A stretch of 64,000 nucleotides of DNA, from positions 248,001-312,000 of the forward strand of contig NZ_FNRD01000004.1 of NCBI RefSeq assembly GCF_900107635.1. Direction: 5' to 3'. Source of the DNA: Flavobacterium gillisiae (GTDB lineage Bacteria > Bacteroidota > Bacteroidia > Flavobacteriales > Flavobacteriaceae). Shown piece by piece: positions 1 through 8,859 of this stretch (position 1 is its first letter; each line of letters begins with the position of its first letter). Below the pieces are notes generated by a model. It had not been told where the DNA came from. It saw nothing but the letters and a program-made list of their open reading frames with translations, and searched no databases. Position numbers and translations under genes: made by a program.

Positions 1-158
1 CAGATGAAGACAACGAACTCAACGATAAAATGATAAAAGAGGGCGCAGCAGAAGATGCAAAAGAAAATGTCCCAATGAAAATCAGGAAGGAAACCTTAAA
101 CTACGATAAAAAGAAAAACCCACCGGCTCCCAAAGATGGAAAAAAGGGGAATAAGTAG
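1..158 (+). CDS. C-terminal fragment of an unknown protein
   Basis: An open frame enters from the left edge (codons starting at base 3) and stops with TAG at 156-158. The visible 51 residues are highly charged, rich in Lys, Asp, Glu and Asn, and end in a lysine-rich tail (PPAPKDGKKGNK). No motif is recognisable. It lies 51 bp upstream of lgt on the same strand, so co-transcription is possible. The function cannot be told from this piece. Confidence 0.55.
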   Translation, partial: DEDNELNDKMIKEGAAEDAKENVPMKIRKETLNYDKKKNPPAPKDGKKGNK

Positions 159-209
159 TTTTCAGAATAAGAAATATTAAATACTACTCAAAGATAAATA
201 GCTTAAAAT

Positions 210-1046
210 ATGACTGACAAGATTATTTATTGGAATACTGACTCTACAATTATATGGTTAACAGATAGTTTTCCGTTAAAATATTATGGGTTGCTATTTG
301 CCATTGGAGTTTTACTCGGCTATAGTATAGTCAAGAGAATATTTATAAAAGAAAGTGTTCCAGTAGAAACATTAGATACCCTTTTCGTATATGTCATTGT
401 TGGAACAATTTTAGGAGCCAGATTAGGTCATTGTCTCTTTTATGAACCCGCTTATTTTTTTCAACATCCAATGGAAATTCTTTTACCAATAAAAAAAATT
501 GGAGGAGTTTATAAATTCATTGGTTTTCAAGGGTTAGCAAGCCATGGAGGTACAATTGGAGTTTTGATTGCTATCTTACTGTTTTATAGAAAAAACAAAA
601 TAAATCTGTTGTGGCTTTTAGACCGAATTGCAATTGCAGTGCCAGTAACCGCTATTTTTATCAGATTAGGCAATTTTATGAATTCGGAGATTTATGGAAA
701 ACCTACCAATGGCAATTGGGGTGTTGTTTTTCAAAAAGACGATTTAATTCCGAGACATCCAACGCAGTTATATGAAGCTTTCGCTTATTTTTTAATTTTT
801 ATAATCTTACAATTTTTATATAAATCCAACCTTACAAAAAGAGGAGATGGTTTACTATTTGGTATTTTTCTAGTATTATTATTTTCAGCACGATTAATAA
901 TCGAATTTTTCAAAGAAAACCAAGAGGCTTTTGAAAATCAGATGCCTTTAAACATGGGACAAATATTAAGTATTCCTTTTATTATTTTTGGCGTACTAAT
1001 AATTCTGTGGAGACTCAAAACTCGACAAGTAAACCCAATAGTTTAA
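210..1046 (+). CDS. lgt: Prolipoprotein diacylglyceryl transferase
   Basis: Lgt moves the diacylglyceryl group from phosphatidylglycerol to the lipobox cysteine of prolipoproteins at the inner membrane, the first step of lipoprotein maturation. The 278-residue protein has about seven hydrophobic segments. It carries the family motifs: the SHGG motif around His112, the signature RLGNFMNSEIYG (Arg152 onward) and HPTQLYEA near residue 183. The length is normal for the family. The ATG at 210 gives a sensible N-terminus just before the first membrane segment. Substrates are visible in this window, for example the 1242-aa lipoprotein at 52664. Confidence 0.95.
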   Translation: MTDKIIYWNTDSTIIWLTDSFPLKYYGLLFAIGVLLGYSIVKRIFIKESVPVETLDTLFVYVIVGTILGARLGHCLFYEPAYFFQHPMEILLPIKKIGGVYKFIGFQGLASHGGTIGVLIAILLFYRKNKINLLWLLDRIAIAVPVTAIFIRLGNFMNSEIYGKPTNGNWGVVFQKDDLIPRHPTQLYEAFAYFLIFIILQFLYKSNLTKRGDGLLFGIFLVLLFSARLIIEFFKENQEAFENQMPLNMGQILSIPFIIFGVLIILWRLKTRQVNPIV

Positions 1047-1086
1047 AAACTATTCTTTATCCTTTTTAAAACTTTAAGCAAAAAAC

Positions 1087-2283
1087 GTGAATCAAGATTT
1101 CTTAAAATATCAGGCACAAACTTCTCCCTATCCATTAGGCATGGAAGTATCTTATGCAAAAGGTTCTTATATCTATGATACCAATAATAAAAAATACCTT
1201 GATTTTGTGGCAGGGGTTTCGGCTTGTACGCTAGGACACCAACCCGCGAGAGTAAATCAAGCCATCAAGGATCAATTAGACAAATACTCGCATGTAATGG
1301 TTTATGGGGAATATTCCCAAAGTCCGGCGGTGGAATATTGCAAGCTTTTAGCTTCACTCTTACCTGCTCCTTTAGATAAAACCTACCTCGTTAACTCAGG
1401 AACGGAAGCCATTGAAGGAGCGCTTAAGTTGGCACGACGCGTTACAGGTCGTAGTCAGTTAATTTCTTGTCACAATGCTTATCATGGAAATACGATGGGA
1501 TCGATGAGTATCATGGGTTTTGAAGAGCGCAAACAAATTTTTCGCCCTTTGATTCCTGATGTCGATTTCATTACTTTTAACAATGAATCCGATTTAGCTA
1601 AAATAACGACAAAAACCGCAGGTATAGTTTTAGAAACAATCCAAGGTGGCGCTGGTTTTATTCAACCTCATAATGATTTTCTAAAAAAAGTACGCGCACG
1701 CTGTACCGAAGTTGGAGCTCTTATGATTCTAGACGAAATCCAACCGGGTTTTGGAAGAACTGGAAAACTATTTGGTTTCCAGAATTATGACGTTGTTCCA
1801 GATGTTGTTGTAATGGGAAAAGGAATGGGAGGCGGAATGCCTGTGGGGGCTTTTACCGCATCAGCAGCAATGATGGATTTATTGAGTGACAATCCAAAAC
1901 TGGGACATATCACCACCTTTGGAGGACATCCTGTCATAGCGTCAGCCTGTCTGGCCACTTTGCAGGAAATTACTGAAACCGACCTAATGCCTAGAACCTT
2001 AGAGAAAGAAAACCTATTTAAATCACTTTTGGTACACCCTTTGATACAAGAAGTCAGGGGAAAAGGGTTAATGCTGGCCGCTATGACAGCTAGCGCAGCG
2101 ATAACTAATGAAGTGATTTTAAAATGTCAAGACAAAGGCCTTATTTTATTCTGGTTACTATTTGAAGGATGTGCGATACGAATTACGCCGCCACTCACAA
2201 TTTCAGACGATGAAATACGTGAAGGTTGCGCAATAATGCTGGAGGTAATGAATGAGATACTTTTGTCGACTACAGTTGATTAA
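1087..2283 (+). CDS. Class III PLP-dependent aminotransferase (acetylornithine/ornithine type)
   Basis: This 398-residue enzyme belongs to the fold-type I, class III aminotransferases, which move amino groups using pyridoxal phosphate. Visible hallmarks are the phosphate-binding NSGTEAIEGALKLAR segment near residue 104, the cofactor aspartate in ILDEIQPGFGRTG near residue 216, and the Schiff-base lysine in VVMGKGMGGGMPVGAF near residue 245. The start is GTG at 1087. It sits 40 bp after lgt on the same strand and may share its transcript. Acetylornithine, ornithine or 4-aminobutyrate could each be the substrate; no arginine-pathway genes are adjacent to decide. Confidence 0.85.
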   Translation: MNQDFLKYQAQTSPYPLGMEVSYAKGSYIYDTNNKKYLDFVAGVSACTLGHQPARVNQAIKDQLDKYSHVMVYGEYSQSPAVEYCKLLASLLPAPLDKTYLVNSGTEAIEGALKLARRVTGRSQLISCHNAYHGNTMGSMSIMGFEERKQIFRPLIPDVDFITFNNESDLAKITTKTAGIVLETIQGGAGFIQPHNDFLKKVRARCTEVGALMILDEIQPGFGRTGKLFGFQNYDVVPDVVVMGKGMGGGMPVGAFTASAAMMDLLSDNPKLGHITTFGGHPVIASACLATLQEITETDLMPRTLEKENLFKSLLVHPLIQEVRGKGLMLAAMTASAAITNEVILKCQDKGLILFWLLFEGCAIRITPPLTISDDEIREGCAIMLEVMNEILLSTTVD

Positions 2284-2415
2284 AATATAATAATAGCTAA
2301 ATAAATAAATTGTTTTCTTTTTGTTAATTAAATTGTTCACAACAATTCTGACTTTTCTTCCAATAACAACGAAGGATGCCTAATTTTAAGTAGGCCAAAT
2401 TCTAAAAATAAAAGT

Positions 2416-3810
2416 ATGCAATTAAGCAACGAAGAAGAAGACTATAACTTATCCCTTAAGAAATTTGAGTCTATGTTGAAAACCAACAAAGTACTCTTTT
2501 TTGATTCGGAAGAATTTGAAGAAATTATTCTTCATTATCTCGATATGGGTAAAGCCGCACTGGCAAAAAAAGCACTTAAACTTGCACTGGATCAACACCC
2601 TAAATCAACTGGTTTAAAACTAGTTCAAGTAGAAATGCTCGTATTTGACGACAAACTGGATATCGCTGAGAAATTACTCAATGAGCTTTATGCCATCGAA
2701 CCTACGAATGAAGAAATTTTCATTCAAAAAGCCAATATCTACTCGAAAAGAGACCAACATGAGAAGGCGGTTGAATTACTAAATACTGCTTTAGAATATA
2801 CTGATGATTATGCCGATGTGTATAATTTAATTGGCATGGAATATCTGTTTATGGATAATCTAGAAATGGCAAAACAGAGTTTCATCAAATGTCTCGAAGA
2901 AGACCTTGATGATCAATCCGCACTTTATAATGTGGTGTATTGTTTTGAATTTTTAGATCAAAATTTAGAAGCGATTGCCTATTTAAATAAATACATTGAT
3001 AAAAATCCGTATAGTGAAATAGCTTGGCATCAAATGGGTCGTTTGTATTATGGTGTAAAAGATTATGAAAATGCCATTCGTGCCTTTGATTACGCTACCT
3101 TAATCGATGATGAATTCCTTGGTGCTTTTATGGAAAGAGCAAAGGCTTTTGAACGATTAAACAAATACGAAGAGGCGATAGAAAGCTACAGCCGTACCAT
3201 CGAGTTAGACGATGCGACTAGTTATGCTTTGCTTCGAATAGGTAAATGTCATGAGAAATTAGGCAACAAAGTTTTAGCCCTTAAATTTTACAATGAAACC
3301 GTGCATGAAGATCCACTTTTAGATAAAGGATGGATTGCCATCACCGATTTTTATGTTCGTCAAAAAAACTATCAAAAAGCCTTATTTTATGTAAATAAAG
3401 CCTTAGCGATTGACAATCAAAATCGATTGTACTGGAAGCGTTATGCTACAATAAATAAACACATGAACCTCTTTGAAGAAGCCGAATTTGGCTTTAGAAA
3501 AGCAGTGGAATTTGGAGATCATGAATTAGACACTTGGTTATTTTGGGTTGACATTCTTCAATTCTTAGGGGAGTTTGAAAGTGCTATTCAAACCTTATTA
3601 CAAGCCTCTGAATATTATCCAGAAGAAAACGAAGTTGAATACCGTTTAGCCGGACTGTACTTTATGATTCAAGACAATACGAAAGCAAAATTTCATTTGA
3701 GTAATGGTTTGCGTTTAAACTTTGACAACTATATCATCTTGGAAGATATGTTTCCAGTGGTTTGGACAAAAAAAATGGTTCAGAATTACATTGCCAAACA
3801 TAAAAAATAA
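2416..3810 (+). CDS. Tetratricopeptide repeat protein
   Basis: A 464-residue soluble protein made almost entirely of TPR-like helical hairpins. Repeats with the typical small/aromatic pattern are visible, for example MEYLFMDNLEMAKQSFIKCL, MGRLYYGVKDYENAIRAF and ERLNKYEEAIESYSRTIEL. There is no signal peptide or membrane segment, so it probably acts in the cytoplasm as a protein-protein scaffold. Its stop is two bases before the aroE start, so the two genes are surely co-transcribed. I infer no link between its role and shikimate synthesis beyond this coupling. Confidence 0.85.
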   Translation: MQLSNEEEDYNLSLKKFESMLKTNKVLFFDSEEFEEIILHYLDMGKAALAKKALKLALDQHPKSTGLKLVQVEMLVFDDKLDIAEKLLNELYAIEPTNEEIFIQKANIYSKRDQHEKAVELLNTALEYTDDYADVYNLIGMEYLFMDNLEMAKQSFIKCLEEDLDDQSALYNVVYCFEFLDQNLEAIAYLNKYIDKNPYSEIAWHQMGRLYYGVKDYENAIRAFDYATLIDDEFLGAFMERAKAFERLNKYEEAIESYSRTIELDDATSYALLRIGKCHEKLGNKVLALKFYNETVHEDPLLDKGWIAITDFYVRQKNYQKALFYVNKALAIDNQNRLYWKRYATINKHMNLFEEAEFGFRKAVEFGDHELDTWLFWVDILQFLGEFESAIQTLLQASEYYPEENEVEYRLAGLYFMIQDNTKAKFHLSNGLRLNFDNYIILEDMFPVVWTKKMVQNYIAKHKK

Positions 3811-3812
3811 AA

Positions 3813-4565
3813 ATGCAGGATATCATCAGAAAACGCTTTGGTTTATTGGGTCGAAATATTAGTTATTCTTTTTCGAAAGGCTATTTTACCGATAAATTCA
3901 AGGATGAGAACTATAAAGAGTATACTTATGAAAATTTTGACATTCAGGATATTGCTGAATTTGAAGACATCATAAAAAATAACCATCAGGAATTAGAAGG
4001 AATGAATGTTACCATTCCCTATAAGGAAGCTGTAATGCCTTTTTTAGATAAATTATCAAAAAAAGCCGCATTAATTGGCGCTGTAAATACTATCAAATTT
4101 ACTAAAAAAGGGAAGTTAAAAGGATACAATACCGATTACTATGGCTTCAAAAAAACGTTAAAACCGTTGTTGCAAAAGCATCATAAGAAGGCACTAATCC
4201 TGGGAACAGGTGGTGCCTCAAAGGGTATCGCTTTTGCTCTGGATGAGTTAGGAATTAAATATACTTTCGTCTCAAGAAATGGGAAAGAAAACACTATTTC
4301 TTATGAAGAAATTGATGCCGCTACATTTAAAAAAAATCAAATCATAATCAACTCTACTCCTGTGGGAACAAGTCCTGATATCGAAGCGTTTCCATTAATT
4401 CCATACGAATACTTCACCGATAAGCATATTGCTTTTGATTTGATTTATAATCCTGCAGAAACGCAGTTTTTAAGAAAAGCAAAAGAGAAAGGTGCTCAAA
4501 TTAAAAACGGTTATGATATGTTAGTTTATCAAGCCGAAAAAGCGTGGAAGATCTGGAATAAATAA
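3813..4565 (+). CDS. aroE: Shikimate dehydrogenase
   Basis: AroE reduces 3-dehydroshikimate to shikimate with NADPH in aromatic amino acid synthesis. The 250-residue protein has the substrate motif NVTIPYKEA with the catalytic lysine (Lys71), the NTDYYGF motif with the partner aspartate (Asp108), the glycine-rich dinucleotide loop GTGGASKG (131-138) and the C-terminal NGYDMLVYQAEKAW segment. Somewhat short for the family but complete. It follows the TPR gene by two bases and is followed by a strong hairpin terminator at 4586-4638. Confidence 0.93.
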   Translation: MQDIIRKRFGLLGRNISYSFSKGYFTDKFKDENYKEYTYENFDIQDIAEFEDIIKNNHQELEGMNVTIPYKEAVMPFLDKLSKKAALIGAVNTIKFTKKGKLKGYNTDYYGFKKTLKPLLQKHHKKALILGTGGASKGIAFALDELGIKYTFVSRNGKENTISYEEIDAATFKKNQIIINSTPVGTSPDIEAFPLIPYEYFTDKHIAFDLIYNPAETQFLRKAKEKGAQIKNGYDMLVYQAEKAWKIWNK

Positions 4566-4585
4566 AGTATCCCTTTCTTACATAT

Positions 4586-4638
4586 AATCCTGCATTAAAT
4601 GACTGTACCGAGGTATCACCATTTAATGTAGGATTTTT
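4586..4638 (+). terminator. Rho-independent terminator after aroE
   Basis: An almost perfect 16-bp inverted repeat pairs AATCCTGCATTAAATG (4586-4601) with its partner at 4620-4635. It runs into a T-tract at 4634-4638 on the plus strand, 20 bp after the aroE stop. Confidence 0.8.
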
Positions 4639-4678
4639 CATTTCGACGAATAACCTACTCATTACTAACCCACTACGC

Positions 4679-4781
4679 CATAGCCCTGATAGCAGCGGCA
4701 TCCTTTTTATCTTGAATTTAGTTCAGGATTCTGAACTAAATTCAAGATAAAAAGATATAGCGAATAGCAGGAAATTGCTAC
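4679..4781 (+). ncRNA. Flavo-1-like structured RNA element
   Basis: A perfect 23-bp inverted repeat (4704-4726 with 4731-4753, loop GATT) is flanked by conserved-looking single-stranded blocks: AGCCCTGATAGCAGCGGCAT on the left and GATATAGCGAATAGCAGGAA on the right. A small TAGCA/TGCTA hairpin (4765-4769 with 4776-4780) closes it. The T-run is on the 5' side and the A-run on the 3' side of the stem on both strands, the opposite of an intrinsic terminator. The flanking blocks match my memory of the Flavo-1 RNA family described from Flavobacterium intergenic regions; the family name is recollection, the structure is seen. No function is known to me. Confidence 0.55.
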
Positions 4782-4828
4782 AAAAAAGCCTGCTAAGCAA
4801 CCTAAAACCACTATAAATAAGGTAATTA

Positions 4829-4860
4829 TTTTGTATTTCAGTATTCCTTTACTATCTTTC
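4829..4860 (+). promoter_or_regulatory. Bacteroidetes-type promoter of the DUF349 gene
   Basis: TTTTG at 4829-4833 and TATCTTTC at 4853-4860 match the Bacteroidetes -33 (TTTG) and -7 (TAnnTTTG) elements with a 19-bp spacer. The ATG of the DUF349 gene lies 38 bp after the -7 box, implying a short leader. Confidence 0.5.
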
Positions 4861-4897
4861 GTTTTCGATAAAATAGGAACCTTAAACATTTAAAAAA

Positions 4898-6922
4898 ATG
4901 TTAGAAGAAAAGAATGACAACCTGCAAGACGCAGATGGAAATGTAGCTAATGATTCAAATGAATCTGTTCAAGTTGAGACAACAATCACAGAAACCGAAG
5001 CGACTACCGAGGATACCGCTGCTGAAACAACAGAGGTTGTAGAAGAGAATATTGTCGCTGCTCCTGAAGAAGAAGCGGTTAACACAGATACTGTAACTGA
5101 ACATGTAAATCAAAAAGCTTTAAACTCAATAGATGATTCTAATGCCGAGGAAAGTGAGGACGAAACTTTAAAAGACCGTCATCATATCCCTATGCAAGAT
5201 TATGATACATTGTCAATGGAGCAACTTGTAGATGAACTACAAATTCTTGTTGCAAACGACAAGGTAATGTCAGTTAAGGATCACGTTGAAGAAATTAAAA
5301 AGGCATTTTTAGCAAAATACAACCATTTTATCGAAGAGAAAAAGGAGGAGTATCACAATGAAAACCCTGATACGACAGAAGATTTTCAATACCATTTCCC
5401 TTTAAAAACAAAGTTTGATCAATCTTACTCTACTTATAGAGACAATAAAAACACCCATTTCAAGAGTTTACAAACGAACTTGAAATCCAATTTAGAAAAT
5501 AGATTAGCCATTGTTGAAGAACTGAAAGAGCTAATCAATCCACAGGAAAACATCAAAGACACCTTAAAGCATTTTAATGAGTTAAGAGACAGGTGGAAAA
5601 ATGCGGGATCGATACCAAAAGACAAATACAACCACGTATGGAATAACTACCATTTTCATGTAGAGAATTTCTATGACTATTTACATCTTGATCGTGAGGC
5701 CAGAGACCTTGACTTTAAACACAATTTAGAGCAAAAGCAAAAAATCGTGGCTCGTGTTGAGGAACTTGTGAACGAAGCCGATGTAAATAAAGCCTTTAGA
5801 GAATTACAAGACTTACATAGAATCTGGAAAGAGGATATTGGTCCTGTTTCTAAAGAACATCGTGATGAGATCTGGAACCAATTTAGTGATTTGACAAAAC
5901 AAATGCACGATAAGCGTGAGGTTTTATTTGAGAAACTAAGAGGTACTGAGCTGGAAAACCTAGAAAAGAAAAAAGAAATCATAGCTGCAATTGAAGTTTT
6001 GGCAACTGTGAAAGTAAATGCTCATTCGCAATGGCTTGGTCAAATTGAAAAAGTGGAAGCTTTAAGAACTGCTTTTTTCTCTGCAGGAAAAGTACCTTCA
6101 GATGTTAACGAAGAAACTTGGGGTGCATTTAAATTAGCCGTTAGAAATTTTAATTCTTTTAAAAATTCGTTTTATAAAGAAATTAAAAGAGAGCAAAATG
6201 AGAATTTAGCCAAGAAAAACGCGCTAGTAGCGAAAGCACAAGAGCTACAAGAAAGCACTGATTTTGCTGCTACTACTCCAATCATGAAGAAAATTCAGGA
6301 CGAGTGGAAACAAATAGGTCATGTTCCAAGAAAATATTCAGATAAAATCTGGAAAGAGTTCAAAGATGCCTGTAATCATTATTTCAACAAGTTAAAAGAG
6401 CAAAAAGACGAACATAATATTGAAGAAATAGAAGCTTTTGACAAGAAGAAAGCCTATTTAGAAACCTTGCGTGAATACCAACTAACGGGAGATCATAAAA
6501 CTGATTTGGATGCTATAAAATTGCATATCGAAACTTGGAAAAATTTTGGAAAAGTTCCTTTTCCGAGAAGGCATATCGAAGGAAAATTTAATAAAATCCT
6601 GGATGCCCTTTTTGATAAATTGAGTTTGAGCAAAAAAGATACAGATATGTTGCGTTTTGCTAATCGAATGGATCATTTATCAGAAAATAATGACACTCGA
6701 AAAATAGAAAACGAAAAGATTTTCTTGATGCGTAAGATTGACGAAGTTCAAAATGAAATATTCCAATTGGAAAACAACATTCAGTTTTTCACGAACACGA
6801 GAAATGCTAAAAAAGAAAATTCAATTGTTTTAGAAGTGAGAAAAAACATTGCTATTCATAAAGAAAGCTTAGACGTTTGGAAAGAAAAACTAAAACAGCT
6901 AAGAAACCTAAAGCAAGAATAA
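4898..6922 (+). CDS. DUF349 repeat protein
   Basis: A 674-residue cytoplasmic protein. Residues 1-110 are an acidic, low-complexity region rich in Glu, Thr, Asp and Asn. The rest is alpha-helical and carries five DUF349 repeats, each with a conserved tryptophan and a G-x-VP-type turn, near residues 230 (RWKNAGSIPK), 306 (IWKEDIGPVS), 387, 467 (EWKQIGHVPR) and 544 (TWKNFGKVPF). The C-terminal 60 residues are predicted coiled coil. The family is common in Bacteroidetes and of unknown function. It is monocistronic: its own promoter lies upstream and a strong terminator follows at 6947-6978. Confidence 0.85.
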   Translation: MLEEKNDNLQDADGNVANDSNESVQVETTITETEATTEDTAAETTEVVEENIVAAPEEEAVNTDTVTEHVNQKALNSIDDSNAEESEDETLKDRHHIPMQDYDTLSMEQLVDELQILVANDKVMSVKDHVEEIKKAFLAKYNHFIEEKKEEYHNENPDTTEDFQYHFPLKTKFDQSYSTYRDNKNTHFKSLQTNLKSNLENRLAIVEELKELINPQENIKDTLKHFNELRDRWKNAGSIPKDKYNHVWNNYHFHVENFYDYLHLDREARDLDFKHNLEQKQKIVARVEELVNEADVNKAFRELQDLHRIWKEDIGPVSKEHRDEIWNQFSDLTKQMHDKREVLFEKLRGTELENLEKKKEIIAAIEVLATVKVNAHSQWLGQIEKVEALRTAFFSAGKVPSDVNEETWGAFKLAVRNFNSFKNSFYKEIKREQNENLAKKNALVAKAQELQESTDFAATTPIMKKIQDEWKQIGHVPRKYSDKIWKEFKDACNHYFNKLKEQKDEHNIEEIEAFDKKKAYLETLREYQLTGDHKTDLDAIKLHIETWKNFGKVPFPRRHIEGKFNKILDALFDKLSLSKKDTDMLRFANRMDHLSENNDTRKIENEKIFLMRKIDEVQNEIFQLENNIQFFTNTRNAKKENSIVLEVRKNIAIHKESLDVWKEKLKQLRNLKQE

Positions 6923-6946
6923 AATAATAAAATATTGTAAAAATAG

Positions 6947-6978
6947 GCCTCATTCTAGAAGTAGAATGAGGCTTTTTT
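6947..6978 (+). terminator. Rho-independent terminator after the DUF349 gene
   Basis: GCCTCATTCT (6947-6956) pairs perfectly with AGAATGAGGC (6963-6972), loop six bases, followed by six T at 6973-6978. Confidence 0.9.
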
Positions 6979-6995
6979 ATTTCTCCGACTTGAGT

Positions 6996-7009
6996 ATGAT
7001 AATTATCAT
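6996..7009 (+). promoter_or_regulatory. FNR-type operator of hemN
   Basis: ATGATAATTATCAT is a perfect 14-bp palindrome of the TGAY-N4-RTCA form. Its centre (7002.5) is 36.5 bp upstream of the last base of the -7 box TACTTTTG (7032-7039), close to the -41.5 position used by class II activators. The same geometry recurs at the two other sites near 15164 and 17643, which suggests control by the Crp/Fnr protein encoded at 17689. Confidence 0.7.
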
Positions 7010-7031
7010 TTTAATTTTTCAAAAATCCATC

Positions 7032-7039
7032 TACTTTTG
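7032..7039 (+). promoter_or_regulatory. -7 element of hemN
   Basis: TACTTTTG matches TAnnTTTG exactly and lies 21 bp before the hemN ATG. No clear TTTG -33 box is seen at the proper distance, as expected if an activator bound at 6996-7009 replaces it. Confidence 0.55.
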
Positions 7040-7060
7040 ATTATTGAAAATTGATATCTA

Positions 7061-8425
7061 ATGAAAAATTCTCTAATCCAAAAATATAATGTTCCCGGCC
7101 CACGATATACTAGTTACCCTACCGTTCCTTACTGGAATGAAACGGACTTCGCATATCAAAACTGGATTGATACATTACAAAAATCGTTTACAGAAAGTAA
7201 CTCTAAAGAAGGCATCAGTCTTTATATACACCTACCCTTTTGTGAAAGCTTATGCACCTTTTGTGGTTGCAATAAACGCATTACAAAAAATCATACTTTA
7301 GAAAGCCCTTATATTGAAGCCGTTTTAAAAGAATGGTCTCTATATTGTAAGATTCTAGGCGAAAAACCATCGATTAAAGAAATTCATTTAGGTGGAGGAA
7401 CACCCACTTTTTTTTCTCCACAAAACTTAGAACATCTAATTAATGGAATTTTTAGTTCTGCCACAAAGGCAAAAGATTATGAATTTAGTTTTGAAGGACA
7501 CCCAAATAACACTACGCACGAGCACTTACAAAAGTTATACGACTTAGGGTTTAGAAGGGTTAGCTTTGGTGTTCAGGATTACTCTGAAAAAGTTCAAAAG
7601 GCAATTCACCGCGAGCAACCCTTTCACAATGTGGCTAAAGTAACTTTCTGGGCAAGGGAGATAGGCTACACTTCTATAGGGCACGATATAATCTTTGGAT
7701 TACCGTTTCAACAAATTGAAGATGTAATTGATACCGTTGAAAAAACAAAATCATTGCAGCCGGATCGATTGGCATTTTATAGTTATGCTCATGTGCCGTG
7801 GATTAAAGGTAACGGTCAACGTGGTTTTAAAGATGAGGACTTACCACAAGATAGTGAAAAGAGAAAGCTGTATCAAATAGGAAAGGAATTACTGCAAGAG
7901 AATGGGTATCATGAAATAGGTATGGATCACTTTGCATTAAAAACGGACAGCCTGTATGAAGCGTACGAACGCGGTGAACTACACCGTAATTTCATGGGCT
8001 ATAGTTCCTCAAAAACGCAGTTAATGATTGGTTTAGGAGTATCATCAATAAGTGACAGCTGGTATAGTTTTGCCCAAAACGAGAAAAAAATAGAAGACTA
8101 TTACCAAATCTTAGAATGGGATAAATTACCCATCTTTAGAGGACATTTATTGACTGACGAAGACCTGATTATAAGAAAACACATTTTAAATTTAATGTGT
8201 GAGTTTTCAACTTCCTGGACGGATGCATCTACTTATTTCAAAGAAATACCCGAGGTTCTTATTCAACTAAAAGAAATGGAAAAAGACGGACTACTAGAAA
8301 TGAATAAAGACAGCCTAAAAGTAACAGAAAGTGGCAAGCCCTATATTCGTAACATATGCATGGCTTTTGACCTACATTTAAAACGAAAAGCCCCAGACAC
8401 CCAATTATTCTCTATGACGATTTAA
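7061..8425 (+). CDS. hemN: Oxygen-independent coproporphyrinogen III oxidase (radical SAM)
   Basis: HemN decarboxylates coproporphyrinogen III to protoporphyrinogen IX without oxygen, using a [4Fe-4S] cluster and S-adenosylmethionine. The 454-residue protein starts with the family tract NVPGPRYTSYPTVPYW. It carries the radical SAM cluster motif CESLCTFCGC (Cys61, Cys65, Cys68), the GGGTP loop near residue 111 and the HemN C-terminal winged-helix region. The length matches true HemN rather than the shorter HemW. A palindromic FNR-type site and a -7 box precede it. Haem made here would serve the cbb3 oxidase encoded next door. Confidence 0.93.
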   Translation: MKNSLIQKYNVPGPRYTSYPTVPYWNETDFAYQNWIDTLQKSFTESNSKEGISLYIHLPFCESLCTFCGCNKRITKNHTLESPYIEAVLKEWSLYCKILGEKPSIKEIHLGGGTPTFFSPQNLEHLINGIFSSATKAKDYEFSFEGHPNNTTHEHLQKLYDLGFRRVSFGVQDYSEKVQKAIHREQPFHNVAKVTFWAREIGYTSIGHDIIFGLPFQQIEDVIDTVEKTKSLQPDRLAFYSYAHVPWIKGNGQRGFKDEDLPQDSEKRKLYQIGKELLQENGYHEIGMDHFALKTDSLYEAYERGELHRNFMGYSSSKTQLMIGLGVSSISDSWYSFAQNEKKIEDYYQILEWDKLPIFRGHLLTDEDLIIRKHILNLMCEFSTSWTDASTYFKEIPEVLIQLKEMEKDGLLEMNKDSLKVTESGKPYIRNICMAFDLHLKRKAPDTQLFSMTI

Positions 8426-8510
8426 AACAAGTCGCCATAAAGTTGTACTAAATTAATTTATATTTTAGTCCAAAGCGTTCTGATATAATGCCGATATAAT
8501 AATACATAAA

Positions 8511-8569
8511 AACCATTTAAGATTATACACTGCAATTATTGCAGCTTATAACCTTAAATGGTTTTCTTT
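8511..8569. terminator. Bidirectional terminator between hemN and ydcH
   Basis: AACCATTTAAG (8511-8521) pairs perfectly with CTTAAATGGTT (8553-8563). The 31-base loop itself contains the near-palindrome TGCAATTATTGCA. A-rich and T-rich flanks lie on the two sides, suiting the convergent genes hemN and ydcH. Confidence 0.65.
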
Positions 8570-8590
8570 TTGTTAGCTCACTAAATTCAA

Positions 8591-8827
8591 TTATTCTTCC
8601 TTAGTCAACATAGAATATAGTTCGTCTTTAACGAATAATAATTTAGCTTTTACTTCGTGTGCATGTTCATCAGTTACGACCTCAACATCTGTATTGATTC
8701 TATGAACTTGATGTTCTAATTCATTGTATTCGTCAAATAATTTTTTAAAATGATTGTCATCAGTTTTTAGTTGATGAATTTTATCATGATATTCCGGGAA
8801 CTCGTGTAATAAATCGTGTCTTTCCAT
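8591..8827 (-). CDS. YdcH-family small coiled-coil protein (DUF465)
   Basis: A 78-residue, charged, fully helical protein. The N-terminus MERHDLLHEFPEYHDKIHQL followed by a KKLFDEYNELEHQVHRI tract is the DUF465/YdcH pattern. No catalytic residues are apparent and the role of the family is unknown. It begins 32 bp after the SafE-like gene, at the distal end of the minus-strand cco cluster, and is probably read from that transcript. Confidence 0.8.
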   Translation of the reverse strand: MERHDLLHEFPEYHDKIHQLKTDDNHFKKLFDEYNELEHQVHRINTDVEVVTDEHAHEVKAKLLFVKDELYSMLTKEE

Positions 8828-8859
8828 TTTATTTATTTTAAATAATTAATAATAGTATT

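Noticed and set aside
4707..4889. 60-codon minus-strand frame with a hydrophobic stretch upstream of the DUF349 gene
   Set aside because: Its 3' end lies in the 23-bp palindrome and its 5' part contains the DUF349 promoter; it starts 8 bp from the divergent ATG. The hydrophobic stretch is expected from T-rich antisense of A-rich DNA.
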